Shown here: one piece after another, positions 1 through 7,088 of the stretch
Position numbering within the stretch: the stretch's first letter is position 1
Layout of the letters: every line of letters begins with the position of its first letter
Origin: Mesoaciditoga lauensis cd-1655R = DSM 25116
Lineage (GTDB): Bacteria; Thermotogota; Thermotogae; Mesoaciditogales; Mesoaciditogaceae
Direction: 5' to 3'
Length of the DNA: 33,496 nt
Assembly: GCF_000745455.1 (NCBI RefSeq)
Contig: NZ_JQJI01000026.1
Location: 1-33,496 of the forward strand
The notes under the pieces: model-generated
Databases searched by the model: none
Seen by the model: only the letters and a program-made list of their open reading frames with translations
Told to the model about the DNA's origin: nothing
Program-made: the position numbers and the translations under genes

Positions 1-177
1 ACCGGTTGATTCCATAGCAATTGAAACGTCATCATGGATGTTAGACAATTTGGAGGAAAATTTCTTGAATCCGTTCTTTGACTGTCGAAATGTTTGCACA
101 ACATATTTATCCTTGTCAGGATAATAAAAAGCAACGTCAAACTTTTCAGAAGAAATATCCACACCAACGTATACCAT
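1..177 (-). CDS. IS110-family recombinase (DEDD transposase), N-terminal fragment cut by window edge
   Basis: Reading the minus strand from an ATG at 177 gives an open frame to the window edge that starts MVYVGVDISSEKFDVAF and reaches AMESTG at its end (59 residues visible). The VGVDIS opening, with the first acidic catalytic residue (D7), and the later MESTG with its glutamate are the hallmarks of the RuvC-like DEDD domain of IS110-family recombinases, which move circular element intermediates by site-specific recombination. An AAAGGAGG ribosome site lies about 7 nt before the ATG and fixes the start. The remaining acidic residues and the C-terminal serine domain lie outside the window. IS110 elements have a long non-coding region upstream of the recombinase, and one is present here (178-351). 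The family call is firm; the subgroup cannot be given. Confidence 0.85.
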   Translation of the reverse strand, partial: MVYVGVDISSEKFDVAFYYPDKDKYVVQTFRQSKNGFKKFSSKLSNIHDDVSIAMESTG

Positions 178-351
178 ACAGATTCCTCCTTTTCATAAAC
201 CCGTTAGACGTCCGATCTTTTGAGGTCATTATTCTGAATCATGTTTGTGGAGGAAGCTAAATCCGAGACACAAGCTTACAGGCTTAAAAGATGTTCTAGC
301 TTTCTGCAGCAAACTTGATTCAGGCTTAAACCTACAATTATATTTTACACG
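178..351 (-). ncRNA. IS110 left-end non-coding region, candidate bridge RNA
   Basis: This stretch of about 174 nt separates the recombinase start from the point (352) where sequence matching repeat family A begins. IS110 elements carry a structured bridge RNA in this position; about 177 nt is the size known for IS621. A TATAAT box lies at 337-342 on the minus strand, just inside the element. That fits the known pattern in which the -10 is in the left end and the -35 is supplied by the right end in the circular form. A hand fold gives a stem AAGCTA/TAGCTT enclosing an internal loop with GAACATCTTTT on its left side, and an upper stem AAGC/GCTT. CATCTT also occurs in the flanking target. The position is strong evidence; the fold and guide assignment are tentative. 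Confidence 0.5.
337..342 (-). promoter_or_regulatory. -10 box for the IS110 non-coding RNA / recombinase
   Basis: TATAAT read on the minus strand, about 10 bp inside the element's left junction at 351/352. No good -35 is visible in the flanking repeat, consistent with a promoter completed only when the element ends are joined. This reading is inferred from family knowledge. Confidence 0.4.
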
Positions 352-433
352 GTAAGATGGGAAAAAGAGCGAATCCGTTCTGACAGGACTTCGAAGAAAT
401 TGCCTTTCGTAATGTTCACGCACAACATGAGTT
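352..433 (-). repeat. Repeat family A, copy A1 (left arm only, interrupted by the IS110 element)
   Basis: The reverse complement matches the left arm of the family A element at 6819-6902 nearly base for base: the terminal AACTCATGTTGTGCGTGAAC, then a CGAAG block, then CAGAACGGATTCGCTC and CATCTTAC. Identity stops abruptly after CATCTTAC, where the IS110 left end begins. The missing core and right arm should lie beyond the other end of the insertion, outside the window. From 434 to 514 nothing recognisable is seen before the next gene. Confidence 0.8.
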
Positions 434-514
434 GAGAATCTTTTAATTAAAATGAAAACTGGGTAAAAGAAAGCTATCCAAGTCTAAGAGAAAAAAACGA
501 GGAACAGGATTTTG

Positions 515-2143
515 CTACAACGACAATTTCGTCGGTGTGCTTACAAACTCCACGAATTCGGATGACTTTAAAGAAGGGCTCAAATAGTAACCCTGGATCG
601 CATCAACTTTGTATTCTTTTAACTTTTCAAACTGTTTCTCATTTTCCACACCTTCAGCTACCGTTAGAATACCAAGTGATTTTCCCAGAGCAACTATGGC
701 TTTCACAATTTCACTATTCCTTGGATTGGACAACATGTGCCGTATGAAAGACATATCTATCTTTAAAATATTTATTGGCAGTGTGGCTAAATATTTTAAG
801 TTGGAATAACCAGTTCCAAAGTCGTCGAGAGATATCTTAACACCTAAGAAATCTAATTCGCTTATCGTGCTCCTTGTTACTGGTGAATCTTTCATAAGTG
901 TCCGCTCTGTCAGTTCTATTATCAAATCCTCTGGTTTTAATTCGTATCTTTTTAGGGTTTCTTCTATGAATTGCGAAAATCCAATTTTTTGAAAATGATT
1001 TGCGGAAATATTCACGCTTATGTTTATCTGTATATTCTCATTTCTCAATATTTTTAACTGTTTACATGTTTCTTCTATCGTCCACTCCCCAATTTGTGCT
1101 ATTAATGGTCCTCCCTCTATATCAGGAATGAATTCATTTGGTAGAACTAAGCCGCGTTCTGGATGATGCCATCTTATAAGAGCTTCGGCACTTATCACTT
1201 TACCACTGTACAAGCTTACAATTGGTTGATAATAAAGTTCAAATTCTTTCTTCTTTAACGCTCTTTGTATTTCGATTTTGAGCTTTGTCTCCTCCGTTGT
1301 CTCTGTGGTAAGGGTATCATCGTAGAAGGCATAACATCCTTTTCCTTTTGATTTTGCTCTATACATTGCTATATCAGCTTTGTGAATTAATTCTTCTGAA
1401 TTTTCTCCTTCGTCTGGATATAAACTTATACCTATGCTTGCTGACACAGAAACTTTTTCCTGACCGATCTCAATAGGTTGAGAGATCACATCCTTTATCT
1501 TTTTTACAACGTGGAGAATACTTTTTACATCTCGGACCCGAATGACAATTACAAATTCATCTCCCCCTATACGCGAAACGGTATCTGATTCTCTTAGAAC
1601 TGAAGACAAACGTTGAGCTATCACTTGTAAAACCAGATTTCCTTCTCTGTGAGAGAAATGATCGTTTATTTTTTTGAAATCATCTAAGTCTAAAAATAAA
1701 ATAGCTACCTTTTCGCTGTTACGTCTGGCTATGCTGAAATCCTGATGAATCCGGTCTCTTAAAAGCACTCTTGTGGGCAATAAAGTTAACTCATCGTGAT
1801 ATGCCATAAAATCTAACTGATTTAATATCATGTTATTTTCAAGGGGTTCTAAAAATACAAGAGCATATTTATCGAATATGAGAGAGTAACTTAGAACTTT
1901 TTTGTTTTCTCTAAGTGAATAAATTCCATTTAAAGGAAGGTTGAAGTCTCCCTTTTTGGAAAATTGCATTGAAATTGGCATAATTTCTGGGAGAATTTTT
2001 CCGATTATATTATTTTTTCCGATTAAATCATTTGCGGCCTTATTCGAATGTATGATCTTATCATTTTTATCTACAAGCAAAGTTCCTACTTGCGTATTAT
2101 TTACTGCTAATAAAAGATAATCTTTTTCTTCACGGCAAACCAT
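515..2143 (-). CDS. PAS-GGDEF-EAL c-di-GMP signalling protein
   Basis: A cytoplasmic c-di-GMP turnover protein; no membrane segment is visible. Numbering from the upstream ATG (2173): PAS-like segment at about 20-110 (GTLLVDKNDKIIHSNKAA), GGDEF domain at about 120-285 with an intact GGDEF motif at 203-207 and an RxxD inhibitory site (RESD) just before it, and EAL domain at about 300-545. The EAL domain keeps EALIRW (330-335), NISANHF, ELTERT, DDFGTGYS (450-457), KIDMSF, AEGVE and QGYYLS, so phosphodiesterase activity is expected. The usual GHxxGD of the GGDEF domain reads SHREGN here, so cyclase activity is less certain. I prefer the start at 2143 because AAGGTGG lies 5 nt before that ATG, while the ATG at 2173 has no ribosome site. 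Monocistronic, divergent from the marR operon. Confidence 0.93.
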   Translation of the reverse strand: MVCREEKDYLLLAVNNTQVGTLLVDKNDKIIHSNKAANDLIGKNNIIGKILPEIMPISMQFSKKGDFNLPLNGIYSLRENKKVLSYSLIFDKYALVFLEPLENNMILNQLDFMAYHDELTLLPTRVLLRDRIHQDFSIARRNSEKVAILFLDLDDFKKINDHFSHREGNLVLQVIAQRLSSVLRESDTVSRIGGDEFVIVIRVRDVKSILHVVKKIKDVISQPIEIGQEKVSVSASIGISLYPDEGENSEELIHKADIAMYRAKSKGKGCYAFYDDTLTTETTEETKLKIEIQRALKKKEFELYYQPIVSLYSGKVISAEALIRWHHPERGLVLPNEFIPDIEGGPLIAQIGEWTIEETCKQLKILRNENIQINISVNISANHFQKIGFSQFIEETLKRYELKPEDLIIELTERTLMKDSPVTRSTISELDFLGVKISLDDFGTGYSNLKYLATLPINILKIDMSFIRHMLSNPRNSEIVKAIVALGKSLGILTVAEGVENEKQFEKLKEYKVDAIQGYYLSPSLKSSEFVEFVSTPTKLSL

Positions 2144-2243
2144 TATAGCCACCTTCTCTGTAACTTTTGTCATATATGCTTGGATCAGTTAAGGGCTTCG
2201 AAAAAAATTCCTTCCAATTATAAAACGATAAAAAGTTTTTTTG

Positions 2244-2257
2244 AAAGTGCACACTTT
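2244..2257. promoter_or_regulatory. Small dyad AAAGTG-CA-CACTTT, candidate operator
   Basis: A perfect 6-bp inverted repeat with a 2-bp spacer in the 301-bp divergent gap between the GGDEF-EAL gene and marR. MarR proteins bind short dyads like this, often near their own genes, but the site is nearly 190 bp from the marR start. The assignment is a guess. The rest of the gap is AT-rich with no other clear structure. Confidence 0.25.
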
Positions 2258-2444
2258 TATCTTTTTCAAAAATTACCTTTTGTACCGATTAAAATTCCGC
2301 TTCCACGCGCACCAGAAGTAATTTTATCACTTTTTATTTTAATGTAGCACATCCCTTGTTGTTTAATATTAATTCTTATTTTTAACTATTCATTTTTTGA
2401 ACTTTTATTTTCGTTGTCAGTCTAACAAATCGGAGGAGGATAAG

Positions 2445-2897
2445 ATGGAAAAGAACGAGAGTAAAAAGATATTGGAAATGGTTTTTGACCTTATCATCAA
2501 TTTCACGAAAATACTTCCAAGCTGTGAGGAAACTGAAAATTTGAAGACGATGGAGTTTTACATACTTATGTATATTGGCATGAAATCCAGTAAGAAGATG
2601 AGCGAGCTTGCCAGGGTATTTTCAATAGCGAAATCCAACGTTACAGTTTTGGTAGACGGCATGGAGAAAAAGGGATACCTTAAAAGGGTGAGAAATAGCG
2701 ATGATAGAAGGGTAATAAATGTAGAACTTACCGATAAAGGAAAAAGGCTATTCGACTTGACGGTGAAAAATTTTGAGAAGGTGATAAATGACGTCATGGA
2801 AAGAATACCACCAAAAGACTTAGATGTGATATCAGATGGATTTTTCAGGATGATAAAGATCTTCAATTCCTCAAAAAGCGCAAAAAGTGCACCATGA
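2445..2897 (+). CDS. MarR-family transcriptional regulator
   Basis: A 150-aa winged-helix DNA-binding protein of normal MarR size. The recognition-helix region reads KMSELARVFSIAKSNVTVLVD, followed by the wing KGYLKRVRNSDDRR and the conserved VELTDKGKRLF strand-helix; flanking helices would form the dimer interface. The start is set by CGGAGGAGGATAAG immediately before the ATG at 2445; an upstream in-frame ATG (2397) lacks such a site. The stop is 20 bp before the start of the epimerase gene, so the two are very probably co-transcribed. MarR proteins commonly repress their own operon and respond to small aromatic or oxidative signals; the ligand cannot be read from sequence. Confidence 0.92.
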   Translation: MEKNESKKILEMVFDLIINFTKILPSCEETENLKTMEFYILMYIGMKSSKKMSELARVFSIAKSNVTVLVDGMEKKGYLKRVRNSDDRRVINVELTDKGKRLFDLTVKNFEKVINDVMERIPPKDLDVISDGFFRMIKIFNSSKSAKSAP

Positions 2898-2916
2898 CGT
2901 ATGTGGAGGTGAAGGA

Positions 2917-3918
2917 ATGATACTTGTTACCGGTGCAACCGGACACGTGGGGAACGTTCTTGTCAGGAAACTCCTTCAGAGGGGCGAAAAAGTGAGAGTT
3001 CTTGTATTGAAAGGTGATGATTTAACCCCTTTGAAGGGATTAAATGTTGAAAAGATAGAAGGAGACGTCAGAAATTTTGAAGATGTAAAAAAAGCTGTCA
3101 AAGGTGTGGATTTCATATATCATTTAGCAGCATTGATCAGCATAGGTGCAGGAAAGAAAGGTTTAATTAAGAGTGTAAATGTAAAGGGTGTTGAAAACAT
3201 TCTAAGTGCCGCTAAGATTTTTAAAGTTAAAAGGGTGCTCTACATGGGTTCCGTTCATGCTTTTGCAGAGCTACCACGGGGAAGTTTTATAGATGAGAAT
3301 ACTCCATTTGATCCTAAACTGACAACAGGAGTGTATGGAAAGACAAAAGCTTTTGCCGCTTTGAAAGTGCTGAACGCGACAAAAAGTGGACTTGATGTTG
3401 TCATCGTATGCCCAACAGGAATAGTGGGACCTTACGATTTCAAAAAATCAGAGATGGGTACGATGATATTGAATTTTTTACATGATGAATTACCAATAGG
3501 GATAAAAGGCTCTTTTGATTTTGTAGATGTTCGTGATGTGGCAGATGGAGCGATAAAGGCATGTGAAAAAGGGAAAAAAGGGGAAGCTTACATACTGAGT
3601 GGCGAAAAAGTGGAAATGGATAAAATGATGGAAGAATTGAGAAAAATCACCGGTAAAAGAGGGCCGTTTATCATGTTGGAAAAAAGAAATGCAATGCTTT
3701 TGTCGTATTTTTCATTGGTAACGTCTATTTTAGGGAGGAAAAAGGCAATTTTCACTCCTTATTCTGTCCATACATTGAACATGGACTATACTTTTTCTCA
3801 TGAAAAAGCAACGAAGGAACTAGGGTACGCTCCAAGGCCTTTTGTTGAAACGCTTCAAGATACGGTAAAGTGGTTTGTGAATTTTGAGAATAAGGCTCAA
3901 AAGTTGGCAATTCTATGA
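2917..3918 (+). CDS. NAD(P)-dependent epimerase/dehydratase (extended SDR, dihydroflavonol-reductase-like)
   Basis: 333 aa with an N-terminal Rossmann fold: TGATGHVG (5-12) binds the dinucleotide and GDVRN (49-53) follows the second strand. The SDR catalytic residues are present: S112 in MGSVHAF and the YxxxK pair Y140/K144 in VYGKTK. The later CPTGIVGP and VDVRDVADG segments are typical of the dihydroflavonol-4-reductase/NAD-epimerase group. The substrate is unknown; a sugar nucleotide, a ketone or a steroid-like ring are all possible for this group. The start at 2917 follows GGAGGTGAAGGA; an upstream frame overlapping marR has no ribosome site. Probably regulated by the MarR protein encoded just upstream. 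Confidence 0.9.
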   Translation: MILVTGATGHVGNVLVRKLLQRGEKVRVLVLKGDDLTPLKGLNVEKIEGDVRNFEDVKKAVKGVDFIYHLAALISIGAGKKGLIKSVNVKGVENILSAAKIFKVKRVLYMGSVHAFAELPRGSFIDENTPFDPKLTTGVYGKTKAFAALKVLNATKSGLDVVIVCPTGIVGPYDFKKSEMGTMILNFLHDELPIGIKGSFDFVDVRDVADGAIKACEKGKKGEAYILSGEKVEMDKMMEELRKITGKRGPFIMLEKRNAMLLSYFSLVTSILGRKKAIFTPYSVHTLNMDYTFSHEKATKELGYAPRPFVETLQDTVKWFVNFENKAQKLAIL

Positions 3919-3970
3919 AATTTGTTTCTGAAATCATTTTTATGTAAGAAGTCTGCCCCAACTTGCGGGG

Positions 3971-4000
3971 GTGTCAATAAAGCTGGTGTCAATAAAGCTG
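3971..4000 (+). repeat. 15-bp exact tandem duplication
   Basis: GTGTCAATAAAGCTG occurs twice with no spacer (3971-3985, 3986-4000), ending 13 bp before the first possible fdhD start codon. It could be simple slippage, or it could move the promoter relative to the gene. Confidence 0.9.
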
Positions 4001-4013
4001 ACGAAAATTTTAT

Positions 4014-4736
4014 ATGTGCGAAGTGATTAAAGTGATGAGAAAAACGGAAATTGTAAGGATAGATGAAAAAGGATTCAGAGAGATGGAAGACGTTGTTATC
4101 GAAGAAAAGATGATCGAAATACTCTTTAATGAAAATGACGTTGGTACGATTTCGTGCACGCCAAAAGAACTTAAATATCTGGCTGTTGGATACCTTTACT
4201 GTAAGGGACTCATAAGCGACGCGAATGTGGATATTAAGCTGTTTTCATCAAAGATAAAAGCGAAATCAAACGATTCTAAGAAAATTGGGTTAAACACAAA
4301 ACGAGAATGCAATGCGAACTGTGTGGATATAAAAACGATATCCACAAGCATGGCAGACTTACTTGGTTCTTCAGAAATTTTTTTAGAAACTGGGGGATGC
4401 CACATAGCCGGCGTTTTTGATTTGAAAGAAAGGAAATACGCTTACATTTGTGAAGATGTTTCGCGTCACAGCGCTGTTGAGAAGTGCATTGGCTTTTTGG
4501 TTTCTCATCCAAACAAAATAGAAATACCCGCCCTTTTTTTAACGGGGCGGGTGAATTTTGAAATCGTTCAAAAATGTGCCAAAATAGGCATTCGAATGAT
4601 CGTAACCAAAGCAGCCGTTACGGCTGGAGCAATTGAAGAATCGAAAAAACGTCGCATAACTCTTATTGGCTTTGCCCGTCAGGATAGGGCAAATGTTTAC
4701 TCTTGCTTCGAGAGGATTGAGACTTCCAAATCTTAG
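4014..4736 (+). CDS. fdhD: FdhD-family protein (sulfur carrier for formate dehydrogenase maturation)
   Basis: 240 aa, slightly short for FdhD (about 260-280). FdhD passes sulfur from a cysteine desulfurase to the Mo/W-bis-MGD cofactor of formate dehydrogenase. Recognisable blocks: CTPKELKYLAVGYLYCKGLI (48-67), TGGCH (126-130), EDVSRHSAVEKCIG (the usual RHNAxDK), LTGRVNFEIVQKCAKIGI, and GFARQDRANVYS near the end. The conserved CxxC sulfur-transfer motif is replaced by CNANC (C99, C103), a CxxxC spacing. No formate dehydrogenase gene is in the window. The start is uncertain: neither ATG at 4014 nor ATG at 4035 has a strong ribosome site. It could serve another molybdenum or tungsten enzyme. Confidence 0.82.
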   Translation: MCEVIKVMRKTEIVRIDEKGFREMEDVVIEEKMIEILFNENDVGTISCTPKELKYLAVGYLYCKGLISDANVDIKLFSSKIKAKSNDSKKIGLNTKRECNANCVDIKTISTSMADLLGSSEIFLETGGCHIAGVFDLKERKYAYICEDVSRHSAVEKCIGFLVSHPNKIEIPALFLTGRVNFEIVQKCAKIGIRMIVTKAAVTAGAIEESKKRRITLIGFARQDRANVYSCFERIETSKS

Positions 4737-4737
4737 A

Positions 4738-5009
4738 AACTCCTGTTGTGCGTGAACATTACGAAAGACAATTTCTTCGAAGTCCTGTCAGAACGGATTC
4801 GCTCCTTTTTTCCATCTTTTAGTCCAAAATATGAGGCACGCTCAGACACTCGTCCATGAGTGCTTCGCTTTCTCGGCACGTCCTGCGCCTTTCAACCTCA
4901 TATTTGTGAATTTTCAGATGGGAAGCTCATATGTTCTGACAAGTACTTCGAGGGTGAGATTTAATCCCTTTTCGAAATACTTTATAACATTAACGCACAA
5001 TGTGAGTTA
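4738..5009 (+). repeat. Repeat family A, copy A2 (full length)
   Basis: A complete 272-bp element. Outer ends are an imperfect inverted repeat (CTGTTGTGCGTGAAC against the reverse of the AACGCACAATGTGAGTT end). Inside are a second pair (CGAAGTCCTGTCAGAAC against GTTCTGACAAGTACTTCG) and a core whose arms include CAAAATATGAGG and CCTCATATTTG, enclosing hairpins with ACACTC/GAGTG. It starts 1 bp after the fdhD stop, and its right end contains the stop codon of the convergent gene, so it makes up the whole intergenic region. No protein coding is evident. Confidence 0.88.
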
Positions 5010-5546
5010 GAAATTTCCTTTTTTCGCGATTGAACCCAGCATTATAAGTTCAAATCCATCGAAAAGCAAACTTATGCCAACGATCAATCCAACCCAAAAT
5101 ATGGAACTGAAAGGCCATCCCATTATCATCCAAATTCCCAAGAATATGGACAACGTACCGTTTAAAATGGCAAGCAAGGCACTCAATTTCGAACCAGCCA
5201 TATCGAATGCGAAAGTGAAATTTGAAAAGGCATCGATCAACAGGTAGGCTGAAAACATAATACCCAGTGCCGCAATGCCAACTCCAGGGAAAATGAGCAT
5301 AAGCAAACCAGTTATAAAAAGCACAACGGATTTGAGCCAGGCACCATGAGATTTTTTGTAACTTTTAAAAGTGGCGTACGCTGTGAAAATGGAACTTGTA
5401 ACGAGAACGCTACCAAAGAAAACTGCCGCACTTAAACTCATTATTGGGGGGATTAAAATCCCAAGAGTTCCAACTATTACCATCAATATTCCAGCAACTA
5501 TTGAATGTTTTGAGAATTTCTGTAAGACTTCTTTTTCGAAAATCAT
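5007..5546 (-). CDS. DUF308/HdeD-family membrane protein
   Basis: 179 aa with about six hydrophobic segments arranged as paired helices (VAGILMVIVGTLGILIPPI, ALGIMFSAYLLIDAF, FLGIWMIMGWPFSSIFWVG and others), matching the HdeD/DUF308 family of small integral membrane proteins. HdeD is linked to acid resistance in enterobacteria; elsewhere the role is unknown. The ATG overlaps the arsC stop as ATGA and has GGAGGGATTGTC in front, so it is translated with arsC. Its TAA stop is supplied by the outer end of repeat copy A2. Confidence 0.85.
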   Translation of the reverse strand: MIFEKEVLQKFSKHSIVAGILMVIVGTLGILIPPIMSLSAAVFFGSVLVTSSIFTAYATFKSYKKSHGAWLKSVVLFITGLLMLIFPGVGIAALGIMFSAYLLIDAFSNFTFAFDMAGSKLSALLAILNGTLSIFLGIWMIMGWPFSSIFWVGLIVGISLLFDGFELIMLGSIAKKGNF

Positions 5547-6001
5547 GACAATCCCTCCTTTTCTACCTGAAATTCGGCATTTTCTTCACTTTCCTTTACG
5601 AAATTTTCTTCTATCCATTTGGTTATTTCATCTCTAACACGCCTGAAGGCATCCATTTTTTCTTTGTCTGAACCCACCACTTGTGCTGGATCTTCAAAAT
5701 TGTGGTGTATATGAACCTTCCCCGGAAAGAAAGGACACGTTTCGTTTGCATGATCACATACTGTGATGACGTAATCGAATATTTTTCCTTTGAATTCTTC
5801 TATGCTCTTTGAGCGGTGATTTGAAATGTCTATACCTATTTCTTCCATTGCCTTAATGGCGTATGGGTTGACGTTGGATGCAATGGTTCCAGCGCTTGCA
5901 ACTTCGTATTTGTCAGAATATCTGCTTCTCAAAAAGCCTTCTGCCATCTGAGATCTGGCGGAATTATGAGTACATATAAACAGAACCTTTTTCTTGTTCA
6001 T
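5543..6001 (-). CDS. arsC: Arsenate reductase, thioredoxin-coupled type
   Basis: 152 aa of the low-molecular-weight phosphatase fold. The P-loop is C10-THNSA-R16, and the two further redox cysteines of the pI258-type enzyme are present as C82 and C89 in VCDHANETCPFFPG. This matches the C10/C82/C89 triad that passes a disulfide to thioredoxin after reducing arsenate to arsenite. SAGT and the FEDPA block also fit the family. The start at 6001 follows AAAGGAG by 5 nt; an upstream in-frame ATG at 6034 lacks a ribosome site. No arsenite pump or ArsR gene is adjacent; the partner gene is the DUF308 membrane protein. Confidence 0.93.
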   Translation of the reverse strand: MNKKKVLFICTHNSARSQMAEGFLRSRYSDKYEVASAGTIASNVNPYAIKAMEEIGIDISNHRSKSIEEFKGKIFDYVITVCDHANETCPFFPGKVHIHHNFEDPAQVVGSDKEKMDAFRRVRDEITKWIEENFVKESEENAEFQVEKEGLS

Positions 6002-6056
6002 CTCTACTCCTTTCATCTTTAAACCATCTTTCAAAGTAGATCATAGCATACATATG

Positions 6057-6062
6057 CTATAA
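6057..6062 (+). promoter_or_regulatory. -10 box (TATAAT) for the riboswitch-cobO transcript
   Basis: TATAAT lies a few bases before the first paired elements of the cobalamin riboswitch, the right place for a transcript that begins with the aptamer. The -35 is not clear. Confidence 0.45.
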
Positions 6063-6065
6063 TTT

Positions 6066-6250
6066 CCCAGTCTACGAGGAACTCTGGTGAAAATCCAGGG
6101 CGGGCCCGCCACCGTGACCGGCTACGAAACTCATAACAGAGCCACTGGTGAAAACTGGGAAGGCATGAGGAGTAGGACAAACCGGAAGCCGGGAAACTCA
6201 TGACGCCACGCCTTCGTGGAGAGAGGCTGGTGAAAACCATTCTGCACTTT
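6066..6250 (+). promoter_or_regulatory. Cobalamin (adenosylcobalamin) riboswitch
   Basis: Conserved pieces of the B12 aptamer appear in order: GGAACTCTGGTGAAAATCC, then GGGCCCGCCACCGTGA (the CCCGCxACUGU block), GCCACTG...CTGGGAAGGC (P6), and the B12-box region GGAAGCCGGGAAAC. The last part, GGCTGGTGAAAACC, could close the element. The gene 50 nt downstream makes adenosylcobalamin, so feedback control by its product is expected. TGCCTCTT at about 6252 could pair with the AATGAGG ribosome site near 6286, suggesting translational control; this pairing is inferred by eye. Confidence 0.88.
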
Positions 6251-6300
6251 TTGCCTCTTTTCCATGATCGCCAAAAAATATTAAATGAGGTGATCTTCAA

Positions 6301-6813
6301 ATGGAAAAAGGATACGTTCAAGTTTACACTGGAAATGGAAAAGGAAAAACCACTGCTGCCATAGGGCTTAGCACGAGAGCCGCTGGGGCAGGATTGAAAG
6401 TTTCTTTCATTCAGTTTATGAAAGGTCAGTACACGAGCGAATTGGAAAGTTTTAAAAAGCTGGGAATAGAATTCTACCAGGGCGGAAGGCCAGAGTTCAT
6501 AATTGGTAAAGCGAAAAAGGAAGATATAGAGGCGGCAGAAAAAACTCTTGAATTGGCGAAAGAAAAGGCCACTAGTGGAAAATACGATGTGGTGGTGTTG
6601 GACGAAGTTAACGTTGCCATTTATCTAGGTCTTGTAAGCGAAGAAGACATCCTTAAACTCATAGAAGAAAAATCAGATGGAACCGAGCTTGTATTAACCG
6701 GAAGATATGCCACCCAAAAGATCATGGATAAAGCCGATTTAGTCACAGAAATGCGAGAAATAAAACATTATTTCAACGCTGGTGTGCAGGAAAGAGTTGG
6801 AATAGAGCGCTAA
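6301..6813 (+). CDS. cobO: Corrinoid adenosyltransferase, CobA/CobO type
   Basis: 170 aa, typical for cob(I)yrinic acid a,c-diamide adenosyltransferase, which moves the adenosyl group of ATP onto reduced corrinoid. The P-loop TGNGKGKTT is at 10-18, followed by VVLDEVNVAIYLGLV (Walker B-like) and the C-terminal LTGRYA...ADLVTEMREIKHYF...GVQERVGIER block of the family. Start: GAGGTGATC about 6 nt before the ATG. It stands alone with no other cobalamin genes nearby, so it may serve salvage of imported corrinoids. Controlled by the riboswitch just upstream. Its stop is 5 bp from repeat copy A3. Confidence 0.95.
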   Translation: MEKGYVQVYTGNGKGKTTAAIGLSTRAAGAGLKVSFIQFMKGQYTSELESFKKLGIEFYQGGRPEFIIGKAKKEDIEAAEKTLELAKEKATSGKYDVVVLDEVNVAIYLGLVSEEDILKLIEEKSDGTELVLTGRYATQKIMDKADLVTEMREIKHYFNAGVQERVGIER

Positions 6814-6818
6814 TTCTT

Positions 6819-7087
6819 AACTCATGTTGTGAGTGAACATTACGAAAGGCAATTTTTTCGAAGTCCTGCCAGAACGGATTCGCTCTTTTTTCCATCTTAC
6901 GATTCAAAATATGAGGCACGCTCAGACACTCGTCCGTGAGTGCTTCGCTTTCTCGGCACGTCCTGTGCCTCTCAACCTCATATTTTGAATCCTCCGCCGG
7001 AGAGCTCATATGTTCTGACAAGTACTTCGAGAGTGAAGTTTAATCCCTTTTTGAAATGCTTTGTAGCATTGGCACACAATATGAGCT
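6819..7087 (+). repeat. Repeat family A, copy A3 (full length, best-preserved)
   Basis: A 269-bp element with the same nested inverted repeats as A2: outer ends AACTCATGTTGTG and CACACAATATGAG, middle pair CGAAGTCCTGCCAGAAC / GTTCTGACAAGTACTTCG, and a core with perfect arms ATTCAAAATATGAGG / CCTCATATTTTGAAT around GAGGCAC/GTGCCTC and ACACTC/GAGTG hairpins. It starts 5 bp after the cobO stop and ends 1 bp before the stop of the convergent HD-GYP gene, so it is the entire intergenic region. Confidence 0.88.
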
Positions 7088-7088
7088 C

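Noticed and set aside
2221-2260. Terminator between the GGDEF-EAL and marR genes
   Set aside because: The two genes diverge, so no transcript should end here; the dyad is more likely an operator or chance.
6031-6321. 96-aa open frame on the minus strand over the cobO leader
   Set aside because: It lies on the antisense strand of the cobalamin riboswitch and its composition reflects that RNA; no family features.
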